Shown here piece by piece: positions 34,501-46,448 of a stretch of DNA of 64,000 nt (position 1 is its first letter; each line of letters begins with the position of its first letter). The position numbers and the translations under genes were made by a program. The notes below the pieces were generated by a model. That model saw nothing but the letters and a program-made list of their open reading frames with translations, was not told where the DNA came from and searched no databases. Source of the DNA: Crossaster papposus (Eukaryota; Echinodermata; Asteroidea; Velatida; Solasteridae); assembly GCA_037893245.1 (NCBI GenBank), contig JBAIAA010000439.1, positions 1-64,000 on the forward strand, read 5' to 3'.

Positions 34501-36721
34501 TGAAGGTAAATATTGCCAAAAAGTGTTTGTTAGGCTCAATAGGCGCTATAGAGCATTTGGGAGTGTTGTTAAGTCAATTTCGTGATCTAAGGGTAAAAAG
34601 TGCCGAAAAGTGTTTGTTAGGCTCAATGGGCGCTATAGAGCATTTGGGAGTGTTGTAAGTCGATTTCGTGATCTGGGGGTAAAAAGTGCCAAAAAGTGTT
34701 TGTTAGGCTCAATAGGCGCTATAGAGCATTTGGGAGTGTTGTAAGTCCATTTCGTGATCTGAAGGTAAAAAGTGCCGAAAAGTGTTTGTTAGGCTCAATG
34801 GGCGCTATAGAGCATTTGGGAGTGTTGTAAGTCGATTTCGTGATCTGGGGGTAAAAAGTGCCAAAAAGTGTTTGTTAGGCTCAATAGGCGCTATAGAGCA
34901 TTTGGGAGTGTTGTTAGTTTCGTGATCTGAAGGTAAAAAGTGCCGAAAAGTGTTTTTTAGGCTCAATGGGCGCTATAGAGCATTTGGGAGTGTTGTTAGT
35001 CCATTTCGTGATCTGAAGGTAAATAGTGCCAAAAAGTGTTTGTTAGGCTCAATGGGCGCTGTAGAGCATTTGGGAGTGTTGTAAGTCCATTTCGTGATCT
35101 GAAGGTAAATATTGCCAAAAAGTGTTTGTTAGGCTCAATGGGCGCTATAGAGCATTTGGGAGTGTTGTAAGTCCATTTCGTGATCTGAAGGTAAATAGTG
35201 CCAAAAAGTGTTTGTTAGGCTCAATGGGCGCTATAGAGCATTTAGGAGTGTTGTTAAGTCAATTTCGTGATCTGAAGGTAAAAAGTGCCGAAAAGTGTTT
35301 GTTAGGCTCAATGGGCGCTATAGACCATTTGGGAGTGTTGTAAGTCCATTTCGTGATCTGAAGGTAAAAAGTGCCGAAAAGTGTTTGTTAGGCTCAATAG
35401 GCGCTATAGAGCATTTGGGAGTGTTGTAAGTCCATTTCGTAATCTGAAGGTAAATAGTGCCAAAAAGTGTTTGTTAGGCTCAATGGGCGCTATAGAGCAT
35501 TTGGGAGGGTTGTTAGTCAATTTCGTGATCTGAAGGTAAATATTGCCAAAAAGTGTTTGTTAGGCTCAATAGGCGCTATAGAGCATTTGGGAGTGTTGTA
35601 AGTCCATTTCGTGATCTGAAGGTAAAAAATGTCGAAAAGTGTTTGTTAGGCTCAATAGGCGCTATAGAGCATTTGGGAGTGTTGTTAGTCAATTTCGTAA
35701 TCTGAAGGTAAAAAGTGCCGAAAAGTGTTTTTTAGGCTCAATGGGCGCTATAGAGCATTTGGGAGTGTTGTTAGTCCATTTCGTGATCTCAAGGTAAATA
35801 GTGCCAAAAAGTGCTTGTTAGGCTCAATGGGCGCTATAGAGCATTTGGGAGTGTTGTAAGTCCATTTCGTGATCTGAAGGTAAATAGTGCCAAAAAGTGT
35901 TTGTTAGGCTCAATGGGCGCTATAGAGCATTTGGGAGGGTTGTTAGTCAATTTCGTGATCTGAAGGTAAAAAGTGTCGAAAAGTGTTTGTTAGGCTCAAT
36001 AGGCGCTATAGAGCATTTGGGAGTGTTGTTAAGTCAATTTCGTGATCTGAAGGTAAAAAGTGCCGAAAAGTGTTTGTTAGGCTCAATGGGCGCTATAGAG
36101 CATTTGGGAGTGTTGTAAGTCCATTTCGTGATCTGAAGGTAAAAAGTGTCGAAAAGTGTTTGTTAGGCTCAATAGGCGCTATAGAGCATTTGGGAGTGTT
36201 GTTAAGTCAATTTCGTGATCTGAAGGTAAAAAGTGCCGAAAAGTGTTTGTTAGGCTCAATGGGCGCTATAGAGCATTTGGGAGTGTTGTAAGTCGATTTC
36301 GTGATCTGGGGGTAAAAAGTGCCAAAAAGTGTTTGTTAGGCTCAATAGGCGCTATAGAGCATTTGGGAGTGTTGTTAGTCAATTTCGTGATCTGAAGGTA
36401 AATAGTGCCGAAAAGTGTTTGTTAGGCTCAATGGGCGCTATAGAGCATTTGGGAGTGTTGTAAGTCCATTTCGTGATCTGAAGGTAAAAAGTGCCGAAAG
36501 GTGTTTGTTAGGCTCAATAGGCGCTATAGAGCATTTAGGAGTGTTGTAAGTCCATTTCGTGATCTGAAGGTAAATAGTGCCAAAAAGTGTTTGTTAGGCT
36601 CAATGGGCGCTATAGAGCATTTGGGAGTGTTGTAAGTCCATTTCGTGATCTGAAGGTAAATAGTGCCAAAAAGTGTTTGTTAGGCTCAATGGGCGCTATA
36701 GAGCATTTGGGAGTGTTGTTA
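31600..36721 (+). repeat. Array segment built from reference-order pieces
   Basis: Contents in order: S units, ataagcgc and caacagg copies, then the late reference order (Gt, T, B, S, V, agacc, S, aatat, Q, G, J, G) to F at 33199. A shortened copy follows (F, ctgtagagc, B, S, S, D and on), reaching F again at 34917 (1718 bp later). The 6700-bp-offset partner of 27735-29535 then runs to 36235. The last part, 36236-36721, has G, an aatag-type linker-ttgtta copy, the gaaaggtg copy near 36497 and S units. Confidence 0.72.
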
Positions 36722-39301
36722 GTCCATTTCGTGATCTGAAGGTAAATAGTGCCGAAAAGTGTTTGTTAGGCTCAATGGGCGCTATAGAGCATTTGGGAGT
36801 GTTGTAAGTCCATTTCGTGATCTGAAGGTAAATATTGCCAAAAAGTGTTTGTTAGGCTCAAGGGGCGCTATAGAGCATTTGGGAGTGTTGTAAGTCCATT
36901 TCGTGATCTGAAGGTAAATAGTGCCAAAAAGTGTTTGTTAGGCTCAATGGGCGCTATAGAGCATTTGGGAGTGTTGTAAGTCCATTTCTTGATCTGAAGG
37001 TAATTAGTGCCAAAAAGTGTTTGTTAGGCTCAATGGGCGCTATAGAGCATTTGGGAGTGTTGTAAGTCCATTTCGTGATCTGAAGGTAAATAGTGCCAAA
37101 AAGTGTTTGTTAGGCTCAATGGGCGCTATAGAGCATTTGGGAGTGTTGTAAGTCCATTTCGTGATCTGAAGGTAAATAGTGCCAAAAAGTGTTTGTTAGG
37201 CTCAATGGGCGCTATAGAGCATTTGGGAGTGTTGTAAGTCCATTTCGTGATCTGAAGGTAAAAAGTGCCGAAAAGTGTTTGTTAGGCTCAATGGGCGCTA
37301 TAGACCATTTGGGAGTGTTGTAAGTCCATTTCGTGATCTGAAGGTAAAAAGTGCCGAAAAGTGTTTGTTAGGCTCAATAGGCGCTATAGAGCATTTGGGA
37401 GTGTTGTAAGTCCATTTCGTGATCTGAAGGTAAAAAGTGCCGAAAAGTGTTTGTTAGGCTCAATGGGCGCTATAGAGCATTTAGGAGTGTTGTAAAGTCG
37501 ATTTCGTGATCTGGGGGTTAAAAGTGCCAAAAAGTGTTTGTTAGGCTCAATAGGCGCTATAGAGCATTTGGGAGTGTTGTTAGTCAATTTCGTGATCTGA
37601 AGGTAAAAAGTGCCGAAAAGTGTTTTTTAGGCTCAATGGGCGCTATAGAGCATTTGGGAGTGTTGTAAGTCCATTTCGTGATCTGAAGGTAAATATTGCC
37701 AAAAAGTGTTTGTTAGGCTCAATGGGCGCTATAGAGCATTTGGGAGTGTTGTAAGTCCATTTCGTGATCTGAAGGTAAATAGTGCCAAAAAGTGTTTGTT
37801 AGGCTCAATGGGCGCTATAGAGCATTTGGGAGTGTTGTAAGTCCATTTCGTGATCTGAAGGTAAAAAGTGTCGAAAAGTGTTTGTTAGGCTCAATAGGCG
37901 CTATAGAGCATTTGGGAGTGTTGTTAAGTCAATTTCGTGATCTGAAGGTAAAAAGTGCCGAAAAGTGTTTGTTAGGCTCAATGGGCGCTATAGACCATTT
38001 GGGAGTGTTGTAAGTCCATTTCGTGATCTGAAGGTAAATAGTGCCAAAAAGTGTTTGTTAGGCTCAATGGGCGCTATAGAGCATTTGGGAGTGTTGTAAG
38101 TCAATTTCGTGATCTGAAGGTAAATATTGCCAAAAAGTGTTTGTTAGGCTCAATAGGCGCTATAGAGCATTTGGGAGTGTTGTTAAGTCAATTTCGTGAT
38201 CTAAGGGTAAAAAGTGCCGAAAAGTGTTTGTTAGGCTCAATGGGCGCTATAGAGCATTTGGGAGTGTTGTAAGTCGATTTCGTGATCTGGGGGTAAAAAG
38301 TGCCAAAAAGTGTTTGTTAGGCTCAATAGGCGCTATAGAGCATTTGGGAGTGTTGTAAGTCCATTTCGTGATCTGAAGGTAAAAAGTGCCGAAAAGTGTT
38401 TGTTAGGCTCAATGGGCGCTATAGAGCATTTGGGAGTGTTGTAAGTCCATTTCGTGATCTGAAGGTAAAAAGTGCCGAAAAGTGTTTGTTAGGCTCAATG
38501 GGCGCTATAGAGCATTTGGGAGTGTTGTAAGTCGATTTCGTGATCTGGGGGTAAAAAGTGCCAAAAAGTGTTTGTTAGGCTCAATAGGCGCTATAGAGCA
38601 TTTGGGAGTGTTGTTAGTTTCGTGATCTGAAGGTAAAAAGTGCCGAAAAGTGTTTTTTAGGCTCAATGGGCGCTATAGAGCATTTGGGAGTGTTGTTAGT
38701 CCATTTCGTGATCTGAAGGTAAATAGTGCCAAAAAGTGTTTGTTAGGCTCAATGGGCGCTATAGAGCATTTGGGAGTGTTGTAAGTCCATTTCGTGATCT
38801 GAAGGTAAATAGTGCCAAAAAGTGTTTGTTAGGCTCAATGGGCGCTATAGAGCATTTGGGAGTGTTGTAAGTCCATTTCGTGATCTGAAGGTAAATAGTG
38901 CCAAAAAGTGTTTGTTAGGCTCAATGGGCGCTATAGAGCATTTGGGAGTGTTGTAAGTCCATTTCGTGATCTGAAGGTAAAAAGTGCCGAAAAGTGTTTG
39001 TTAGGCTCAATGGGCGCTATAGACCATTTGGGAGTGTTGTAAGTCCATTTCGTGATCTGAAGGTAAAAAGTGCCGAAAAGTGTTTGTTAGGCTCAATAGG
39101 CGCTATAGAGCATTTGGGAGTGTTGTAAGTCCATTTCGTGATCTGAAGGTAAAAAGTGCCGAAAAGTGTTTGTTAGGCTCAATGGGCGCTATAGAGCATT
39201 TAGGAGTGTTGTAAAGTCGATTTCGTGATCTGGGGGTTAAAAGTGCCAAAAAGTGTTTGTTAGGCTCAATAGGCGCTATAGAGCATTTGGGAGTGTTGTT
39301 A
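36722..39301 (+). repeat. 30-monomer tandem unit A (2580 bp)
   Basis: The unit starts at Lg, followed by a B copy with the rare caaggggcgc (near 36860), S, C, S, S, D, an atagg copy, a tttagg copy, Gt after the rare linker ttgtaaagtcg, and the late reference order to G-J-J-G-F. It closes with a linker-ttgtta copy, S, S, D, atagg, tttagg and Gt. The same markers recur 2580 bp downstream. Two J monomers sit side by side at about 38359-38530, where unit B has one. Confidence 0.85.
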
Positions 39302-41795
39302 GTCCATTTCGTGATCTGAAGGTAAATAGTGCCGAAAAGTGTTTGTTAGGCTCAATGGGCGCTATAGAGCATTTGGGAGTGTTGTAAGTCCATTTCGTGA
39401 TCTGAAGGTAAATATTGCCAAAAAGTGTTTGTTAGGCTCAAGGGGCGCTATAGAGCATTTGGGAGTGTTGTAAGTCCATTTCGTGATCTGAAGGTAAATA
39501 GTGCCAAAAAGTGTTTGTTAGGCTCAATGGGCGCTATAGAGCATTTGGGAGTGTTGTAAGTCCATTTCTTGATCTGAAGGTAATTAGTGCCAAAAAGTGT
39601 TTGTTAGGCTCAATGGGCGCTATAGAGCATTTGGGAGTGTTGTAAGTCCATTTCGTGATCTGAAGGTAAATAGTGCCAAAAAGTGTTTGTTAGGCTCAAT
39701 GGGCGCTATAGAGCATTTGGGAGTGTTGTAAGTCCATTTCGTGATCTGAAGGTAAATAGTGCCAAAAAGTGTTTGTTAGGCTCAATGGGCGCTATAGAGC
39801 ATTTGGGAGTGTTGTAAGTCCATTTCGTGATCTGAAGGTAAAAAGTGCCGAAAAGTGTTTGTTAGGCTCAATGGGCGCTATAGACCATTTGGGAGTGTTG
39901 TAAGTCCATTTCGTGATCTGAAGGTAAAAAGTGCCGAAAAGTGTTTGTTAGGCTCAATAGGCGCTATAGAGCATTTGGGAGTGTTGTAAGTCCATTTCGT
40001 GATCTGAAGGTAAAAAGTGCCGAAAAGTGTTTGTTAGGCTCAATGGGCGCTATAGAGCATTTAGGAGTGTTGTAAAGTCGATTTCGTGATCTGGGGGTTA
40101 AAAGTGCCAAAAAGTGTTTGTTAGGCTCAATAGGCGCTATAGAGCATTTGGGAGTGTTGTTAGTCAATTTCGTGATCTGAAGGTAAAAAGTGCCGAAAAG
40201 TGTTTTTTAGGCTCAATGGGCGCTATAGAGCATTTGGGAGTGTTGTAAGTCCATTTCGTGATCTGAAGGTAAATATTGCCAAAAAGTGTTTGTTAGGCTC
40301 AATGGGCGCTATAGAGCATTTGGGAGTGTTGTAAGTCCATTTCGTGATCTGAAGGTAAATAGTGCCAAAAAGTGTTTGTTAGGCTCAATGGGCGCTATAG
40401 AGCATTTGGGAGTGTTGTAAGTCCATTTCGTGATCTGAAGGTAAAAAGTGTCGAAAAGTGTTTGTTAGGCTCAATAGGCGCTATAGAGCATTTGGGAGTG
40501 TTGTTAAGTCAATTTCGTGATCTGAAGGTAAAAAGTGCCGAAAAGTGTTTGTTAGGCTCAATGGGCGCTATAGACCATTTGGGAGTGTTGTAAGTCCATT
40601 TCGTGATCTGAAGGTAAATAGTGCCAAAAAGTGTTTGTTAGGCTCAATGGGCGCTATAGAGCATTTGGGAGTGTTGTAAGTCAATTTCGTGATCTGAAGG
40701 TAAATATTGCCAAAAAGTGTTTGTTAGGCTCAATAGGCGCTATAGAGCATTTGGGAGTGTTGTTAAGTCAATTTCGTGATCTAAGGGTAAAAAGTGCCGA
40801 AAAGTGTTTGTTAGGCTCAATGGGCGCTATAGAGCATTTGGGAGTGTTGTAAGTCGATTTCGTGATCTGGGGGTAAAAAGTGCCAAAAAGTGTTTGTTAG
40901 GCTCAATAGGCGCTATAGAGCATTTGGGAGTGTTGTAAGTCCATTTCGTGATCTGAAGGTAAAAAGTGCCGAAAAGTGTTTGTTAGGCTCAATGGGCGCT
41001 ATAGAGCATTTGGGAGTGTTGTAAGTCGATTTCGTGATCTGGGGGTAAAAAGTGCCAAAAAGTGTTTGTTAGGCTCAATAGGCGCTATAGAGCATTTGGG
41101 AGTGTTGTTAGTTTCGTGATCTGAAGGTAAAAAGTGCCGAAAAGTGTTTTTTAGGCTCAATGGGCGCTATAGAGCATTTGGGAGTGTTGTTAGTCCATTT
41201 CGTGATCTGAAGGTAAATAGTGCCAAAAAGTGTTTGTTAGGCTCAATGGGCGCTATAGAGCATTTGGGAGTGTTGTAAGTCCATTTCGTGATCTGAAGGT
41301 AAATAGTGCCAAAAAGTGTTTGTTAGGCTCAATGGGCGCTATAGAGCATTTGGGAGTGTTGTAAGTCCATTTCGTGATCTGAAGGTAAATAGTGCCAAAA
41401 AGTGTTTGTTAGGCTCAATGGGCGCTATAGAGCATTTGGGAGTGTTGTAAGTCCATTTCGTGATCTGAAGGTAAAAAGTGCCGAAAAGTGTTTGTTAGGC
41501 TCAATGGGCGCTATAGACCATTTGGGAGTGTTGTAAGTCCATTTCGTGATCTGAAGGTAAAAAGTGCCGAAAAGTGTTTGTTAGGCTCAATAGGCGCTAT
41601 AGAGCATTTGGGAGTGTTGTAAGTCCATTTCGTGATCTGAAGGTAAAAAGTGCCGAAAAGTGTTTGTTAGGCTCAATGGGCGCTATAGAGCATTTAGGAG
41701 TGTTGTAAAGTCGATTTCGTGATCTGGGGGTTAAAAGTGCCAAAAAGTGTTTGTTAGGCTCAATAGGCGCTATAGAGCATTTGGGAGTGTTGTTA
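39302..41795 (+). repeat. 29-monomer tandem unit B (2494 bp)
   Basis: This is a direct copy of the preceding unit, including caaggggcgc near 39440 and the rare linker ttgtaaagtcg near 40073 and 41705. It is shorter by exactly one 86-bp monomer: a single J where unit A has two, so markers before 41024 lie 2580 bp from their partners and those after lie 2494 bp away. At 41796 a T monomer follows instead of Lg, ending the tandem series. Confidence 0.85.
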
Positions 41796-43602
41796 GTCAA
41801 TTTCGTGATCTGAAGGTAAAAAGTGCCGAAAAGTGTTTTTTAGGCTCAATGGGCGCTATAGAGCATTTGGGAGTGTTGTAAGTCCATTTCGTGATCTGAA
41901 GGTAAATATTGCCAAAAAGTGTTTGTTAGGCTCAATGGGCGCTATAGAGCATTTGGGAGTGTTGTAAGTCCATTTCGTGATCTGAAGGTAAATAGTGCCA
42001 AAAAGTGTTTGTTAGGCTCAATGGGCGCTATAGAGCATTTGGGAGTGTTGTTAAGTCAATTTCGTGATCTGAAGGTAAAAAGTGCCGAAAAGTGTTTGTT
42101 AGGCTCAATGGGCGCTATAGACCATTTGGGAGTGTTGTAAGTCCATTTCGTGATCTGAAGGTAAATAGTGCCAAAAAGTGTTTGTTAGGCTCAATGGGCG
42201 CTATAGAGCATTTGGGAGTGTTGTAAGTCAATTTCGTGATCTGAAGGTAAATATTGCCAAAAAGTGTTTGTTAGGCTCAATAGGCGCTATAGAGCATTTG
42301 GGAGTGTTGTTAAGTCAATTTCGTGATCTAAGGGTAAAAAGTGCCGAAAAGTGTTTGTTAGGCTCAATGGGCGCTATAGAGCATTTGGGAGTGTTGTAAG
42401 TCGATTTCGTGATCTGGGGGTAAAAAGTGCCAAAAAGTGTTTGTTAGGCTCAATAGGCGCTATAGAGCATTTGGGAGTGTTGTAAGTCCATTTCGTGATC
42501 TGAAGGTAAAAAGTGCCGAAAAGTGTTTGTTAGGCTCAATGGGGCGCTATAGAGCATTTGGGAGTGTTTGTAAGTCGATTTCGTGATCTGGGGGTAAAAA
42601 GTGCCAAAAAGTGTTTGTTAGGCTCAATAGGCGCTATAGAGCATTTGGGAGTGTTGTTAGTTTCGTGATCTGAAGGTAAAAAGTGCCGAAAAGTGTTTTT
42701 TAGGCTCAATGGGAGCTATAGAGCATTTGGGAGTGTTGTTAGTCCATTTCGTGATCTGAAGGTAAATAGTGCCAAAAAGTGTTTGTTAGGCTCAATGGGC
42801 GCTGTAGAGCATTTGGGAGTGTTGTAAGTCCATTTCGTGATCTGAAGGTAAATATTGCCAAAAAGTGTTTGTTAGGCTCAATGGGCGCTATAGAGCATTT
42901 GGGAGTGTTGTAAGTCCATTTCGTGATCTGAAGGTAAATAGTGCCAAAAAGTGTTTGTTAGGCTCAATGGGCGCTATAGAGCATTTGGGAGTGTTGTTAA
43001 GTCAATTTCGTGATCTGAAGGTAAAAAGTGCCGAAAAGTGTTTGTTAGGCTCAATGGGCGCTATAGACCATTTGGGAGTGTTGTAAGTCCATTTCGTGAT
43101 CTGAAGGTAAAAAGTGCCGAAAAGTGTTTGTTAGGCTCAATAGGCGCTATAGAGCATTTGGGAGTGTTGTAAGTCCATTTCGTAATCTGAAGGTAAATAG
43201 TGCCAAAAAGTGTTTGTTAGGCTCAATGGGCGCTATAGAGCATTTGGGAGGGTTGTTAGTCAATTTCGTGATCTGAAGGTAAATATTGCCAAAAAGTGTT
43301 TGTTAGGCTCAATAGGCGCTATAGAGCATTTGGGAGTGTTGTAAGTCCATTTCGTGATCTGAAGGTAAAAAATGTCGAAAAGTGTTTGTTAGGCTCAATA
43401 GGCGCTATAGAGCATTTGGGAGTGTTGTTAGTCAATTTCGTAATCTGAAGGTAAAAAGTGCCGAAAAGTGTTTTTTAGGCTCAATGGGCGCTATAGAGCA
43501 TTTGGGAGTGTTGTTAGTCCATTTCGTGATCTGAAGGTAAATAGTGCCAAAAAGTGTTTGTTAGGCTCAATGGGCGCTATAGAGCATTTGGGAGTGTTGT
43601 AA
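41796..43602 (+). repeat. Array segment between tandem blocks
   Basis: T, B, S, an agacc copy, S, gtcaat/aatat copy, Q, G, J, G, F and then the first part of the reference order. The J near 42500-42573 carries two single-base insertions (atggggcgc near 42541 and gtgtttgtaag near 42567). The F-type unit after it has gggagcta near 42714. The direct join of S to the agacc copy skips one V. Confidence 0.72.
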
Positions 43603-44984
43603 GTCCATTTCGTGATCTGAAGGTAAATAGTGCCAAAAAGTGTTTGTTAGGCTCAATGGGCGCTATAGAGCATTTGGGAGTGTTGTAAGTCCATTTCGTG
43701 ATCTGAAGGTAAATAGTGCCAAAAAGTGTTTGTTAGGCTCAATGGGCGCTATAGAGCATTTGGGAGGGTTGTTAGTCAATTTCGTGATCTGAAGGTAAAA
43801 AGTGTCGAAAAGTGTTTGTTAGGCTCAATAGGCGCTATAGAGCATTTGGGAGTGTTGTTAAGTCAATTTCGTGATCTGAAGGTAAAAAGTGCCGAAAAGT
43901 GTTTGTTAGGCTCAATGGGCGCTATAGAGCATTTGGGAGTGTTGTAAGTCCATTTCGTGATCTGAAGGTAAAAAGTGTCGAAAAGTGTTTGTTAGGCTCA
44001 ATAGGCGCTATAGAGCATTTGGGAGTGTTGTTAAGTCAATTTCGTGATCTGAAGGTAAAAAGTGCCGAAAAGTGTTTGTTAGGCTCAATGGGCGCTATAG
44101 AGCATTTGGGAGTGTTGTTAAGTCAATTTCGTGATCTGAATGTAAAAAGTGCCGAAAAGTGTTTGTTAGGCTCAATAGGCGCTATAGAGCATTTGGGAGT
44201 GTTGTTAGTCAATTTCGTGATCTGAAGGTAAAAAGTGCCGAAAAGTGTTTTTTAGGCTCAATGGGCGCTATAGAGCATTTGGGAGTGTTGTAAGTCCATT
44301 TCGTGATCTGAAGGTAAATAGTGCCAAAAAGTGTTTGTTAGGCTCAATGGGCGCTATAGAGCATTTGGGAGTGTTGTAAGTCCATTTCGTGATCTGAAGG
44401 TAAATAGTGCCAAAAAGTGTTTGTTAGGCTCAATGGGCGCTATAGAGCATTTGGGAGGGTTGTTAGTCAATTTCGTGATCTGAAGGTAAAAAGTGTCGAA
44501 AAGTGTTTGTTAGGCTCAATAGGCGCTATAGAGCATTTGGGAGTGTTGTTAAGTCAATTTCGTGATCTGAAGGTAAAAAGTGCCGAAAAGTGTTTGTTAG
44601 GCTCAATGGGCGCTATAGAGCATTTGGGAGTGTTGTAAGTCCATTTCGTGATCTGAAGGTAAAAAGTGTCGAAAAGTGTTTGTTAGGCTCAATAGGCGCT
44701 ATAGAGCATTTGGGAGTGTTGTTAAGTCAATTTCGTGATCTGAAGGTAAAAAGTGCCGAAAAGTGTTTGTTAGGCTCAATGGGCGCTATAGAGCATTTGG
44801 GAGTGTTGTTAAGTCAATTTCGTGATCTGAATGTAAAAAGTGCCGAAAAGTGTTTGTTAGGCTCAATAGGCGCTATAGAGCATTTGGGAGTGTTGTTAGT
44901 CAATTTCGTGATCTGAAGGTAAAAAGTGCCGAAAAGTGTTTTTTAGGCTCAATGGGCGCTATAGAGCATTTGGGAGTGTTGTAA
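43603..44984 (+). repeat. Two tandem 691-bp (8-monomer) units
   Basis: Units 43603-44293 and 44294-44984 both read S, S ending gaggg, V, E, V, E, a second E-like copy with ctgaatgt, and T. Eight 86-bp units plus three 87-bp linkers give 691. A following S at 44985 belongs to the same series before C begins at 45071. The consecutive 87-bp linkers produce the longest open frames in the window (43899-44225 and 44590-44916). Confidence 0.88.
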
Positions 44985-45586
44985 GTCCATTTCGTGATCT
45001 GAAGGTAAATAGTGCCAAAAAGTGTTTGTTAGGCTCAATGGGCGCTATAGAGCATTTGGGAGTGTTGTAAGTCCATTTCTTGATCTGAAGGTAATTAGTG
45101 CCAAAAAGTGTTTGTTAGGCTCAATGGGCGCTATAGAGCATTTGGGAGTGTTGTAAGTCCATTTCGTGATCTGAAGGTAAATAGTGCCAAAAAGTGTTTG
45201 TTAGGCTCAATGGGCGCTATAGAGCATTTGGGAGTGTTGTAAGTCCATTTCGTGATCTGAAGGTAAATAGTGCCAAAAAGTGTTTGTTAGGCTCAATGGG
45301 CGCTATAGAGCATTTGGGAGTGTTGTAAGTCCATTTCGTGATCTGAAGGTAAAAAGTGCCGAAAAGTGTTTGTTAGGCTCAATGGGCGCTTTAGACCATT
45401 TGGGAGTGTTGTAAGTCCATTTCGTGATCTGAAGGTAAAAAGTGCCGAAAAGTGTTTGTTAGGCTCAATAGGCGCTATAGAGCATTTGGGAGTGTTGTAA
45501 GTCCATTTCGTGATCTGAAGGTAAAAAGTGCCGAAAAGTGTTTGTTAGGCTCAATGGGCGCTATAGAGCATTTAGGAGTGTTGTAA

Positions 45587-45672
45587 GTCGATTTCGTGAT
45601 CTGGGGGTTAAAAGTGCCGAAAAGTGTTTTTTAGGCTCAATGGGCGCTATAGAGCATTTGGGAGTGTTGTAA
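45587..45672 (+). repeat. Hybrid monomer joining Gt and T classes
   Basis: The left part (gtcgatttcg, ctgggggtta) is diagnostic of Gt, and the right part (gccgaaaagtg, ttttttagg, caatggg) of T. Elsewhere these are two neighbouring monomers (for example 5004-5175 and 49800-49971). The hybrid is exactly 86 bp, so one full monomer length is missing and the join lies in the shared aaaagtgcc. Confidence 0.85.
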
Positions 45673-46448
45673 GTCCATTTCGTGATCTGAAGGTAAATAT
45701 TGCCAAAAAGTGTTTGTTAGGCTCAATGGGCGCTATAGAGCATTTGGGAGTGTTGTAAGTCCATTTCGTGATCTGAAGGTAAATAGTGCCAAAAAGTGTT
45801 TGTTAGGCTCAATGGGCGCTATAGAGCATTTGGGAGTGTTGTAAGTCCATTTCGTGATCTGAAGGTAAAAAGTGTCGAAAAGTGTTTGTTAGGCTCAATA
45901 GGCGCTATAGAGCATTTGGGAGTGTTGTTAAGTCAATTTCGTGATCTGAAGGTAAAAAGTGCCGAAAAGTGTTTGTTAGGCTCAATGGGCGCTATAGACC
46001 ATTTGGGAGTGTTGTAAGTCCATTTCGTGATCTGAAGGTAAATAGTGCCAAAAAGTGTTTGTTAGGCTCAATGGGCGCTATAGAGCATTTGGGAGTGTTG
46101 TAAGTCAATTTCGTGATCTGAAGGTAAATATTGCCAAAAAGTGTTTGTTAGGCTCAATAGGCGCTATAGAGCATTTGGGAGTGTTGTTAAGTCAATTTCG
46201 TGATCTAAGGGTAAAAAGTGCCGAAAAGTGTTTGTTAGGCTCAATGGGCGCTATAGAGCATTTGGGAGTGTTGTAAGTCGATTTCGTGATCTGGGGGTAA
46301 AAAGTGCCAAAAAGTGTTTGTTAGGCTCAATAGGCGCTATAGAGCATTTGGGAGTGTTGTAAGTCCATTTCGTGATCTGAAGGTAAAAAGTGCCGAAAAG
46401 TGTTTGTTAGGCTCAATGGGCGCTATAGAGCATTTGGGAGTGTTGTAA

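Noticed and set aside
43899-44225. Open frames of 67-108 codons on both strands, recurring throughout, as possible genes
   Set aside because: They all start and stop at the same points in the monomer, the + strand ones begin at GTG and end at the linker TAA, and they move with monomer length (86 against 87 bp). No promoter, codon bias or known domain accompanies them, so they are repeat shadows.
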